A stretch of DNA of 64,000 nucleotides from Spirogloea muscicola. Taxonomy: Eukaryota; Streptophyta; Zygnematophyceae; Spirogloeales; Spirogloeaceae. This document shows, one piece after another, positions 38,821 through 51,300 of the stretch. The position numbers were made by a program, and so were the translations under genes. The stretch is taken from the NCBI GenBank assembly GCA_009602725.1, contig WELB01000285.1, forward strand, positions 9,654-73,653, given 5' to 3'. Below the pieces are notes generated by a model. The model was given only the letters and a program-made list of their open reading frames with translations. It did not search any database and was not told the origin of the DNA. Every line of letters starts with the position of its first letter. The first letter of the stretch is position 1.

Positions 38821-41663
38821 GATGCCGCTGCGCGCGAGCCGCGTGCGTGCGGCGNNNNNNNNNNNNNNNNNNNNNNNNNNNNNNNNNNNNNNNNNNNNNN
38901 NNNNNNNNNNNNNNNNNNNNNNNNNNNNNNNNNNNNGCGGAGCTGCCGGTGGCGGCTGCGCTGACCCGGCGGCCGGCGCCGCCGCCTCCGCCGCGCAGGT
39001 GGTGCGGCGGCAGCTGGAGGAGGTGCGCAGCGCGGGGACGTGGAAGGCGGAGCGCGTCATCACGTCGCCGCAGGGCTCGTCCGTCGCCGTCGCGCAGAGG
39101 CATGTGCGTTCACGCCAGCGCTCTGAGCTGAGCTGAGCTGAGCTGAGCTGAGCTACAATCATAAAAACACATCCGACTTTGTATTTGCTATACGCCTCAT
39201 GCAAGCTCAGCCGACTTCAGCTAGCTCATGGCCAACGAGCTGTGCGGAGGCAGCGGCGCTGGCCCTCGGAGGCCAGCCTCATGTGGCCCCTTGCCTGCGT
39301 CATGCTCGCCACCATGCAGTGAAGGCGAGGTGCTCAATCTGTGCGCCAACAACTATCTCGGGCTGAGCAACCACCCGCGGCTGGTGGCCGCCGCCCGAGA
39401 AGCGCTCGATGCCCGCGGCTTCGGCCTCTCCTCCGTCCGCTTCATCTGCGGCACACAGGTATGAGCGTGCTGGACCCTGACCCTCAGATGACCAGCCGAG
39501 CCGCCACCACAATGAGTATAGGACTGTCTTCAGAGAAAGCTGTGGCAGCTTTGCTGCTGATGCACGTCTGGCTCCCTCTCTCTACGAGCAGGACCTGCAC
39601 AAGCAGCTGGAGAGGAAGCTGTCCGAGTTCCACGGCACCGAGGACACCATTCTCTTCCCCAGGCAAGCCCAAGACTTGGTCTGCAAATGCTGAGCCCCAA
39701 CAACAACACCTGGTACTTGTCCACAAACTCAAGCTGCTCTGCTGAAGCTCTTGTGGGGCTAAAAGCTAATGGTTCTCTGATTGGTTGCCTGGATATCATC
39801 CATGCAGCTGCTTCGATGCAAATGGCGGCCTCTTTGAGGCGCTCCTTACTGCCGAGGACGCAGTGATCAGCGACGAGCTCAATCACGCATCAATAATCGA
39901 CGGCATCCGCCTCTGCAAGGCAAAGCGGCTGCGTTATAAGCACCTGGACATGATGGACCTTGAGCGCTGCCTAGCCGAGACCCAAGGAGAGCGATTGCGG
40001 CTGGTGAACCTGCACTCCCTGTTGGCAGAAGCATCAATCTGTACTTGCAATGGCTTGACAAGCTGCTAAATTCACGAAACTTATGTGCCTATGCGCACTC
40101 TGGCTGATTGAGAAGCTGTAATTAGTGAAATACATGTTATCCTCCGGAAGGCAAACAAGTGTGCACGCCGCACTCTACAATGCATACTTTGCAATCATGC
40201 ACCATCTTGACCACACTTTCCCTGAGCTGCAGCTGCTATTACAGCAGCAGGTCTATGGCCCTGAAACATACAGCCAAGCTGGAGCTGATTCCTGGTCATG
40301 TTGCTCTTGCAGATAGCCACTGATGGCGTCTTCTCCATGGATGGCCACGTGGCACCGCTGGCCAGGATCCGGGAGCTGGCGGATGCATACAATGCCGCGG
40401 TCTTCGTAGACGACTGCCACGCGACAGGCTTCCTAGGGAGGACCGGCAGGGGTACGGACGAGTACTGCGGCGTATTTGGCCAGATGGACATCATCAACTC
40501 GACCTTGGGCAAGGTTGCAATTCACATCCCTACCTCCCTTGATGCTCCATAAACGACACAAATTTGTATGGGAGCCTCACTTTGAGCCTGTCCGTAAGGT
40601 CCAGTACGGTGACTGGCAAGCCTGTATTCAACAGGTCACCCCGGTTGGGTATGAGATTGAACTATCTCCATTGTTGCATCACAATATTCCCAGCAATGGG
40701 CGTGAGCTCCATTGCGTGTTCTTTCAAGCAGACAAGTCTGGTTGCATGCAGGACTTGGGCTAGGATGCTTAGCGTTGCTGTCAGGACTATGACAACTATT
40801 GCTTGTCTCTGGCTGCAACCGCTCACTGGTGGGCTGGTCGAGTCAGTTGAGTGCAGGCGCTGGGGGGCGCGACAGGCGGGTACACGACGGGGAAAGTGGA
40901 GGTGGTGGAACTGCTCCGGCAGAAGGCCCGGCCCTATCTTTTCTCCAACACGCTTGCACCGCCAGTTGCAGCCGCAAGCATTGCCGCCCTTGAGCTCCTC
41001 ATGGAGAGGTTAGTGGACGATCCTCGCTGTACAGGATCATCTGTATAAGGTTGTGCACCCGAAGTAGGGTCAGACAGTTTCTCATCAGTGTATATTTTAA
41101 TCTCTCCCATACAGCACGGAGCTGCGTGACAGACTGGCAGCCAACACGGCCTACTTCAGGCAAGAGATGACGAGGGCAGGATTTCAGATCAAGGAGGGTG
41201 ATCACCCAATTGTGCCAATCATGCTTGGGGACGCTAGGCTGGCCCATGAGGTTGCTGATAAAATGCTCCAGAGGGGCGTCTATGTGGTTGGCTTCTCTTA
41301 TCCGGTAACGGGTACCCCTACCCCACCCCCATCTCCAGCTTTGCTTATACATCATGAAATGCAAGGTCACTAGTCTGCACTAGGAGTGTCTGCTGTACGT
41401 TTCGAGAAACTCAGAGGCCTGCAGTACAGTTTGTTGCGCTTGACTACTGAAAGTCGAGTGGGCTGAGCAAAGAACATTCTTCTGATTCTATGCAAGTGAG
41501 TATTCAAGCTGAGACTTATGCAGCACGGCAAGTCATTCCGCAGGTTGTGCCCAAGGGGGCTGCACGAATACGCGTGCAGCTCTCTGCGGAACACACAGAG
41601 CCACAGCTGGAGAAGGCTGTGGAGGCGTTCACGTACACAGGCAAAGAGCTTGGCATTATCTGA
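38821..41663 (+). CDS. 2-amino-3-ketobutyrate CoA ligase (glycine C-acetyltransferase)
   Basis: Visible exons are a start at about 38,821 ([10 protein letters not shown], targeting-like) before the gap, then 38,937-39,078, 39,320-39,458, 39,592-39,662, 39,808-40,003, 40,313-40,513, 40,857-41,008, 41,115-41,304 and 41,544-41,663. The PLP enzyme splits 2-amino-3-ketobutyrate with CoA into glycine and acetyl-CoA in threonine breakdown, normally in mitochondria. Motifs are [59 protein letters not shown] and [19 protein letters not shown] (the Lys binds PLP). The intron after 39,662 starts GCAAGC (GC-AG). The junction after 39,078 is chosen by phase and makes that loop about ten residues shorter than in relatives. 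A small exon may have been missed. Confidence 0.92.
38855..38936. other. Assembly gap (82 N)
   Basis: The unknown bases fall inside the N-terminal targeting part of the KBL gene. GC-rich Ala/Arg codons flank both sides. Confidence 0.97.
39121..39154 (+). repeat. (GAGCT)n microsatellite in a KBL intron
   Basis: About six copies of 'gagct' in a row, in the intron after 39,078. Confidence 0.9.
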
Positions 41664-41893
41664 TGATTACGTCCATTCAGGCGCTTATCAACATGCCACA
41701 GTGTGCATATGATTCAGCAATGACCGACACAATGATAAATACTATTTGGGCCGAGCTCAATGGCATGACGGCTCTGTACGATAATAATGATGTGAATAAT
41801 TGTTTCACCAAACCGGCATAGTTGCCTGGATAGACAGGCGTGCCAGCAATGTGCTGGCGAAATGGGCTGCAAGATGATGACATATTGTACAAT

Positions 41894-44655
41894 TTAACAA
41901 TAGTCTCTCAACACTACACACTGGCAGCCGTCCACTGTCTCCAACCGGACCACATTGCTGTACATGTTAAACAAGCTGACTAATTCGCGAGCACCAAGCG
42001 ACACCAGACTGGCGGGCCGGGAGTATCTCTGCAGGTAGAGGTCCTCAAAAGCATGCATGGGTAGGAGACCTCCGAAGCTCACAAGCAGCTCAATAAGGTC
42101 CCAAGCAAAGGCATCCGACTCACGTCCGCTAGGCATGAGGCCTCTACTATCCGCCACATTGCCTCCCCCCTGTGCCTGTTCCAGCTGCTCCCGCTTGATC
42201 ACGCTGCCGTCATCTTCAACGGAATCGCCTTCATCGACCAGCTTTGCCGCTGGCAGTTCAGAAGGAACGCTGGGGGTTTGTGAGTGCACAGGTGCACAGG
42301 TGGGAGGCATCTCACTCACGCCTTCCCTGCCGCTCTGTAGCTCCCCAAGCTTCAACGAAGCTGAGCTCTTTGCCTCCTCAACCTCGTAGCTCAAGCTGGC
42401 TGCCTCCTCCAATCCACTTCCAGCTTGTAGCAGCTTCTGCTCAGATGTTGCTGCCAAGGACGCCTTGGTTGCTGCAAACGCGTCCGGGTCCTCTACCTCG
42501 CTCTCCTCTGTCTCCTCTGGGTCCGAGGTCGTATCCTGCAGCGCCGTGTTGACGAGGACAACCTGGGACGGATCACTGATCCTGCCCAACTTCACGTCAA
42601 CTTCTTCTGCGCTTTCGGGTGCTGCCACTTCTCTCTCCTCCTCAGTTCCGCTCGTCTGTGCCTCCACATCGGCTCTCTCCTCGACCACCCTCTGGTCGCC
42701 ATCGTTTGCCGCCCCGTGCCTTTGCAACTTCAGCAACTGCTGTCTCGCGGCTGGGTTTCTGAGAACCAACAACTTCCGGACGCCAATCCCCTGCACGTCC
42801 AGCACGTCCCTCATCCGCTCCAGCAGGTACTTGAGCTTAGGGACGCCATACTCAGTGAGGTACAGAGGTCGCTGATAGTGCCGCCGATACTCGGTCGGCA
42901 CCCGCACAAGTGCCAGCCGGCCGCCATGGAGCCGCAGGAGCTCGACCAACTGGCGCTTCAGGCCCTGCAGGTCCCCAGGCTGGACGAAGGTGCTGCCGAC
43001 GCTGCGCTGTCTGTCAGTAGGGTCTCCCTCGAGCCCGATGCCACCAGCGGCAGGAGGAGTTGCTGCAGCGGCACCTCCAGCGCCAGTGGTGGTCAGGGGA
43101 TGGTACTTGGGGTGCATCTCCCAGGCCTGACACAACCGCTGCACAGACTGCTGGCTGTACCTTACGCAAGATGCTGGGACAGCCTCGTGGCCAGCGCCCC
43201 TTCCATCATCGCAGACTGCACCTGGTGCTGACGTGCCCACTGATGTGCCAGTGCTTGCACTGCGTGCGATGTCCTGTGCGCCGGCAAGGCCTGTCAGGGG
43301 GGCTCCTGCGAGATAGGATGCCAGGCTCTTCGGGCTGACGTCTTGAAACGCTCCACCCTCTACGGCAGGAGGAGACCACCCGTGACCAGCTCTGTGGACC
43401 GAAGAATGGCCATCATTGGGTGGCTGGCGCCGTTCGCTTTGGCCTGACTCCAAGCTGTAGTCTGCCGCGACCAGATTGCTGCGTGCTGAGGCATAGACAC
43501 ACAACCTCTCTTGACCAACTTGGCCATTGAAGCAGACTGGATGGCCCCCTTCACTGCGCTGTGACAGGTGCGGCGGCGGCTGGTGTGGTGGCGGCGTGCC
43601 GTGAACTGGCCCATCTGTTGAGGCCGTTCTGACACGGTACGGAATTGCGCACTTGGCCGGGACTAAGCCGTCCCCCCTTGCCAGGCATGGCCAGTCCCAC
43701 ACGTAGCTGCCAGCTCTGCGACCAGGAAGGATAACCACAACGCAGGCTTTGTGAGCTTGAGTAGTGTAGCAGCTGCCTACGAAGTGATACTTAGCTGCAG
43801 GTGCCTGTGGAAGATCGGCCGCACTGCTTGACACTGCATCTGGTTACAAGGCCCTGAGGACGATTTGTACGCCATTCGAGATATGGGTTCCTTGCATGAG
43901 GCTGTGACGTCAACTGGAGGTGGTCATGCCTGACGAGCGCGGGCGAGACGCCAACGCCTGCAGGTACCGCCAGCAGCACCGCATAGCCCCGCTGCGCGAG
44001 CTTGTGCAGCGCGGGTGAGAAGTCGCCGTCGCCGGAGATGAGGAGGATGGTGGACGGCGGCGGGTTGTCGAGCGCAAAGAGGAACATGTCCACGAGGATG
44101 GCCTTGTCTACACTCGCGGCAATGGAGGACGGTGTCACGACAGCAATTAAAGTGGCAAAGTGCTGCTGGCTGCCACAACGGAGGTCGTTAATTATCAGAG
44201 GTGACATCTATCAGACACTGGCGGTTCCAGCTGACCTGCGGCGTCCTTCTTGCCGTTGGGGACGTCGATGAGGCTGACGCCGGTGTGCTGGCAGCCCTCC
44301 CGGAGCTTCTTGGGGAACATGTTGAAGTCGCCGTAGGCGGCGAAGGACGTGACGGCGGCGGCGCGCACCGCGGGGTGGCCGCGCAGCGCGCCGCGGATGT
44401 TGCCGGCCACGTCCTCGGGCGGCACCTGCCCTGCCGTGCTCCACCGGCAGACCAGCCGCACCCATCAGCCACGAGCATGGCTTCCTCGCCACCAAAAGGA
44501 CCTCTAACGGCGAGTCCGGACGAGTGGCGAGACGGTTCCCAGCGTTCGGGCTCACCAGGCACGCCGCAATTCTCGATGTCCCAGAGGATCGCCATGGGCC
44601 CGGCGGCGGCGGCGGCAAGCGGAGCAGCCGCCGCGGAGCCTCCGGCGAGAGCCAT
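41894..44655 (-). CDS. NYN-LOTUS protein (MARF1/limkain-b1-like endoribonuclease)
   Basis: Four exons (44,655-44,556, 44,430-44,236, 44,107-43,930, 43,715-41,894) join in phase to 764 residues. Exons 1-3 form a NYN nuclease domain: MAILWDIENCGVP, VPPEDVAGNIRGAL, DKAILVDMFLFALDNPPP and ISGDGDFSPALHKLAQRGY, with the acidic metal-binding residues intact. Exon 4 continues with SYVWDWPCLARGDGLVP. It then has a LOTUS/OST-HTH domain at about residues 405-475 (LKRQLVELLRLHGGRLALV) and a second at about 690-764 (WDLIELLVSFGGLLPMHAFE). An acidic, disordered segment separates the two. The architecture suggests RNA decay or silencing in RNP granules. The third intron begins GCATGA (GC-AG). It diverges from the DnaE gene. 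Confidence 0.93.
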
Positions 44656-45319
44656 CTTCGTCGCTGCTACGCCGGAGAGGGAGAGCGCCTCGCCGACGCC
44701 GACGATGGCCTGGCCGCGCCGCGGCGCCGCGAGCGGCNGAGAAGGCCAGCGGCCGAGCGCCCCGCCCCGCTCGCCGCCAATCGGGGAGGCACCGCCACAT
44801 GTGGCGGCTGCTGGCCGCGCGGCGACCCGGGCCGCGCGCCACCGTGGCTGCCAAGTCGGCGGCCTTGTGTGCCCAGGAAGCGCGCCTAACGGACCCCGTT
44901 ACAGCCCTGCTAAAAATTAAGTTAAATAGTCATGAACACCCTCTGTGTAAGCACCTGGCTGGCCTTTCCAGCCGCGGCAGCCGCATTCTTTTATCACGTG
45001 CCCTCCCGGCTGCATGCCAGCGGCCGCAGTTAAGGGCCTGCCGGCTGTTTCGCTCCCCTGCCGTGTACTTGGCCTCCCAAGCCCTCCATTAGTCATCAAT
45101 ACACGCTACGTTTGCCCCAAGGCGCCGCTGCCGCAGCCCCAGCCGGCGCGCCGCGACGGGGCAGCGCTCGCGGAGACGCGCCAGGATGCTGGCCCGCGCT
45201 CAGCTGGTGCACGAGCAGCCGTGCCGTCCCGTCCGTCTCGCGGCGATGCCAGCCGCCGTTGTCCCAGACGATAGCAGAGGCCGACGGCTGAGCTAAGCCC
45301 GCGAGCTCGCGGCGACGTC
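44656..45319. other. Divergent promoter region of NYN-LOTUS and DnaE genes
   Basis: This GC-rich spacer contains a lone N at 44,738. A plus-strand frame at 44,799-45,092 (MWRLLAARRPGP) is Arg/Ala-rich but leads to nothing recognisable, so I leave it uncalled. Confidence 0.5.
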
Positions 45320-48300
45320 ATGGCCCTCGGCGGCCCGCCCGGCGCCTCCGTCGCAGCTGGCGCGGGGTGCCGCGCCATGTGGCGCGGAGGCCTTCACGCT
45401 CTCGGGGCGAGGGTCGCGGTTGTGCTCCACGTGACCGTCCGCAAGAGCGTCCCGCCGGCCAGCCGCTGCCTCGCCGGCGCCAGCGCTTTCCCGAGGCCTT
45501 ACCTGCCTCGAGGATACGCCTTCGTATCTGCAGCGCTACCTGGCACTCCGGCTCTGCTCAGCAGGCCTCTTTCGTCAGCTGCCATACTATCAAGCAGCTC
45601 AAGGCCATACACGACTTTGACAACGGCAGCAGCAAGTGAGGTTGCTGCAGAGGGCACCTCATCAGAGGTGGCAACATCGGTGGATTTTGTCCCTCTCCAT
45701 GTGCACAGCGATTTCAGCCTGCTTGACGGTGCGAGCCAGGTGTGCTGCCTGAGTGTATTGCTCGGTCACTATCAGGACAACAGTGTGAAGTAAGAAGCGC
45801 CCGGCATGCAGATATAAGGACAACCACTGAACACTGATATAGAAGATAGCTGCTGACCTTCTGCACTCCTTTTGTTAATTGTCAGCATCATCAGTCTGCT
45901 CTTTGTGAAGGTGATGGATAGTTCCTGGCTCCTGATTGACCTGCTAAGTGTGTTTGTTGCCTTAACATTCTGGCAGTTGCCTGCTCTAGTGGAGAGGGCC
46001 AAGGAGCTGGGGATGAAAGCTCTGGCCCTTACAGACCATGGAGGTGGGTCTGGAGTGTTCCTTACCCCTACTTGGTGGTGCAGGCCCCTCTGATGATGCA
46101 GTCAGCTGCACCAAGATACTGCTGTATCAGGCCACATTCTTGTATTATTGGGCAGGCTCTTGTCACTCTGCTGTTTATCACGTGTTCCTGGTACTTCGAC
46201 TGTACATCATTCTTCGACTGTACATCATTGCCATACTGCAGATTCATGATGGGCATGTCACCACTGTTGCCCATGTTCGCAGTTATGTATGGAGCAATAG
46301 AGCTTGTGAAGCTTTGCAAAGCAGCTGGCATTAAGCCTATAATTGGAAATGAGATGTACATAGCACATGGAAACAACGGGCCGCAGCAGGAAGAACGTAG
46401 AAGGTCAGAGAAAGTGTACTGGCTGCTGTGCATTCTCTACGGCCGTCATAAGAACCCCCCCCCCCCCCCCCCCNCCCCCCCCCCCCCCCCCCCAACACAG
46501 TGTTGCATGCAGATCCTAAAGACGTTTTCTGGATCGGCAGAACTAACAAAATCCATGCATCTGCTTGTAGATACCATTTGACAGTTCTTGCAAAGGACGA
46601 TAACGGGTACAAGAATCTTGTGAGGCTAACCAGTGAGTCCCACTTGCACGGCATGGAGGTAGGTGTCAGCTTTTCACCGCTTCATTAGAGTAAATGCTTG
46701 CTTTCGAGTTGTGAGACATGCACAGATCATGGCACCTCATGTCGACCTTGTCCGTTGAAGTTTGAATGCTTGCATTCTCAAGGTCAAGTCTCACAACCAA
46801 TCTTGTCAAGATTAAGGTCAGATTGCACCAAGTGAAACTGTGGTCCTCATTTGAGTTTTCTTCTGCAGGGGCATGGCATTAGATCTCGGCCTTGCATCAG
46901 CAGGCAACTTCCGCTCCACTCATGTAGCTACTATAGTTGGTCACAATGGGCACATTTAGCAGATACATTATCCTCCTAAGCAGGCTTTCAGATTGCTCTT
47001 GTTCTCAAATAGTGACGCGAAGAAAAGTGGTGGCCGTGCTTTTGCAGAAAAGTGTAGATACTCTGTCCACATACTGTCCACCCTGATGCCATGAACAATT
47101 TCCTTATAGCTTTATCTTGTCAAAGTCTAGTCTTTGATCACTATGTGCCGTGATTTTGACTAATGTGGATGATTGCAGAGAGCTACTTCAGAGTCACAGC
47201 GAGGGCCTTATTGTTTGTTCTGGTTGTCAGTCTGGAGAGGTGATTACTAGTCACTCCTTCCCTGCAGCATGTCTCATATGAGAGCAGTTATTGAATATTG
47301 CAGAGCCAAGTCACTTAATCTCGATCTGGAAAGTGATCTTGTCGTGATTCTCTGGAGCTCCATTCATGGAGCATTTGAAGCACTTACTGAAAGTTACACT
47401 TACTGAAAGTTGCACCTGCCATGTACACGTAACATGCTGGTGATATCAGTTGGCTCAAGCGCTACTGGAGCAAGACATGGTTAGGGCTGAGGCGATTGCA
47501 AGCTGGTGCGTTTTAGCACATGTCCTTGCCAGTATCTTCCCCCACCTGAAGATTCTCTCTTCTGTACAATGGTGAAGCACTACTTAATGCAGAATGCTGC
47601 ATTATATTGGTGACTGTAGGCACAAGAAAGTGTTTGGGGAAGACTATTACTTAGAAATCATGGACCACAGCAGGGATGAGAATGAAATCATCAACAAAGG
47701 CATTCTCAAGTTGTCCCAACAACTGGTACGTTGCGTTAAAGTCAAAGAGCACACTGAAACTTTGTTACTGCAAGATAGGTCAACAACAGGTTGAAGAAGT
47801 TGTTCAGCAATCTGCACAATCTCTCTGCTCATTATCTTTCCAGATTTATGCCAATAAATGACTACTCTTGTCTTTGTGGTCCTCACAGGATATAGATGTT
47901 GTTGCTACCAATGACTCTCACTTCACACATTGCAGTGATTTTGATTCTCACAAGGCCCTCATTTGCATAAAGGTGCATCTTCAGTGCTCGTCGGGCTTAT
48001 GTAATGATGTGTTGCTAACCTCATATTGAGCAGCTACTTTTGTGAAGCCCACCAGTTCTGATCTTTGTGAACAGCATGCTGAAGGAATGTTCCCTTTCAA
48101 GACTCATGATCTTCGTATGACCCTCCAACAAGCTGACCTTCTTGACAGATTGTGGTGTCCTCAATGGCAGACAGGCTCAAAATTGACTGAGAAGCCAAGA
48201 TTATCGTACAGGTCTGTGACACTATAAGCAGGTGCAATCAGCTTGTATGCATCAGTTTACGTTTGGAAAGTATGCTCATGCAATCTGAGATATGGGGATC

Positions 48301-51300
48301 ATGTTTGTGGCAGTGGGCAAGAGTACCTGAAGTCAAGTGACGAGATGTTAGCATCATTCAGGACATTGCCTCAAGAAGTTGTTCAATCTGCAATTGCCAA
48401 CACCGCCGTTATTGCCTCCAAGGTGTTTGACATGCACCTTGTGTTGCTTCAGAGGTCTTGTACTTGTAGAGCATTGCATGGTTGTATTAATAGGGATGTA
48501 AAATATTTGAATGCCTTTGAAGTGGTGTTTCTGAGAGGTGCACTTTGTGACACTGACATTACTACTTTGAGCATTATATTTAAATATGCCTCTGCAATGT
48601 CTTCAGGTGTCAGATTACAAACTATTCAAAGCACCTCAACTGCCTAATTTTGATGTACCACCTGGCCATGACGAAAGCTCTTATCTAGAAGTAAGTTGAG
48701 TGGGATGGGTTCACAGCATCTAGCAGCACAACACTGGAGTAAAGTAGGAATTGGAGCATTGAAGCCAACATCTGATAGACAACAATCTGCATGAATGACA
48801 AGACTGGTAGCATAAAGCATCTGTGACCTTTATGGTGTTCTGTTACTTGGCCAGCTTGTTGCTCAGGAGGGGCTATGCAAGAAATTAGAGGTGGAATCTA
48901 TGGTAGATGTACCTGCAGCGTACTTGGACCGCTTGAGAACAGAGTTGGCAGTCATCGCTTCTCAAGGCTTCTCAGCGTATTTCCTTGTATAGTTGCCTAC
49001 CACATCAACTTGGCTCTTGTTGTAGTGATGGCTGTCATGACGCAAGCCGCTCTCTCATTAGGGGCTCGTCTGTTCCTCTTTGGTGTCAAAGTTGCATTGT
49101 CGCTTATCACCTGACAATTCTGGTACTGTGACATAGTTGCTCAGCTTGCAGTCTTTCAGTCTCTTGCACAGTGCATCGACAAGAGACTGGAGGAGCTGCA
49201 GCTGAGAAGCAAGCCCCTTGCTCTCCCCAGGTGGTGTGGGACATAATAAAGTTTGCTCGTGACTGCAACATTCCGGTTGGACCTGGCAGGTGCAGTAATT
49301 GCATCCAATGTCATGTTGATATTTGGGAGGTAAATGTTGAGCTTGCCAGATGTTGTGACTCTCAACTTGACGGGCCACTTCTCTTCAGGGGTTCAGCTGC
49401 TGGATCCTTGGTCGCCTATGCCTTATCCATCATCAACATCGACCCTGTGAAGCACGGTATGTCAGACCTTGGGGACTCGTTGACATACTACAAGGACCTT
49501 ATGCTGTCAATCTCTGCGCAGATGTCCTGCTGGCCTTTCTGCAGGTGTGGGCTCTTAATGCCTGTCTGATTACACACTGGACATTCTTTATGCTAGGGCT
49601 CCTTTTTGAACGTTTTCTGAATGAGGAGAGGAGTTCATTGCCAGATATCGATACCGACTTCTGCCCAGAACAACGAGACAAGGTATCAATGAACTCGCTT
49701 AAGTGCCAGTATGACATAATAATCAAACGGGCTGGGCGTGGAATATCATGGCAGACTATTTGTTCTTAGTAGGACTACTTATGATAGTCTTGAATTGGTC
49801 AAAGAGGCATGCATCGAAGCGGAAAGGGCATTGTGTTAGTAGCTCTGGGCCCTAATGCCATAAGGGCATGCTTTACGGAGCCCAGTGGCCTTGATACCAA
49901 GGTACTGCCAGATGGTCATGGTAATCAATGAGGATGATGGTGCAGGTTATTGAGTATGTGACCACAAAGTATGGAAGAGAGAGAGTCGCTCAAATTGCAA
50001 CTTTCAATAGGCTCACTTCAAAAGCGGTGCTGAAGGATGTTGGCAGAGTGATGGGCCTGTCCTATGCTGAGACCAACTCAATTGCCAAGATGGTGAGCAT
50101 CTATTCTTATAATATATTACACACATTTAAGAGATACTTTCGTGCCCTGAATATTGTTTGTAGAGGTGTGTGGTTGTAAGTGATGCTTTCATGGCGGAAT
50201 CTAGTAGACTACGTCACATATGTCAGGGTATGTACTACCTAAGACCTCGGATCAGCAAGTGGCCATCTCTCACAATTTGCAAGAGGCACACGTCGTTGCT
50301 CCCTGGTGTTAGGTGCCAACTGTGAGGGGCAAGGCAACCAGATTAGAGGCTATGGTGTCGGACAATTCACCCTCCAAGGACTTTCTTCACAAATACAAAG
50401 ACCCAGAGGTAGGCAAATGCTTTACATCTGATCAGAACGTTCTCATAGTTGCACTGGAGAAATAACATCCACCATTTGCCTGTGAGAAGGACACAAGCTG
50501 ACAAACTTGAAATTGCTCACCTGCAGCAACTAGCAAATGCAACCACGACTGACATACCCCTCTATTCATGCAACACAGACCAAGAAATGGGTCGACATGG
50601 CCATATGCTTGGAAGGAACCCACAAATCCTTTGGGGTCCATGCTGCCGGTGTCGTGATCTCAAATGCTGCGCGTCCGCTTAATGAGGTACTCAGTCATGC
50701 ACACACTTGCTTTTATTGATAGACAATCAAAGCGATGTCTTTGCAGCTGTAGGCCGCAATGACAAGCTTTAGGGTCACCATAGGTAGGTCACACTGTCCA
50801 AATTTACAATTGTAATATTCCGAGTTCACAAAAGACAGGTACAATTTTGGCGAATGCATGACTCGCAACTTCTTCGTTTATCAATGCAGGCAGTTCCGCT
50901 GCAGCGAGCTCTAGGCAACCAGGGGGCAGTTGTGACCCAATATGCTATGGATGACATTGAGTCCCTGGGCCTTCTGAAGATGGACCTGTTGGGTTTAAAG
51001 AACCTCACAGTAATCAGGAAGGCTTATGAGCTTGTTAAAGAGTCCTCTGGGGACGATTTGCCCCCTATGGAAAAGCTTCCCACTGATGATAAGAAGACCT
51101 TCGAGCTCCTTGCTTCAGGCAATCTTGACGGTATCTTTCAGGTCTGTTGAATTGCTCTGCTATCCTGGAAGCATAAGTTTCTGAGTGCCACCCCCTCACG
51201 GTATTTGAGGCCCAGGGTATTGCCATACCTCATGCCCTCCTGGTCACAAGTACGTTTTGCGTCTGACCTATGATCACTTATCTGATACTATAGATTTATA

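Noticed and set aside
42057-43338. Plus-strand Ser/Pro-rich open frames
   Set aside because: They are antisense to the long NYN-LOTUS exon 4.
46072-46581. Plus frame reading through the poly(C) tract
   Set aside because: The Pro run is translated intron. The real exon ends at 46,403 and resumes at 46,571.
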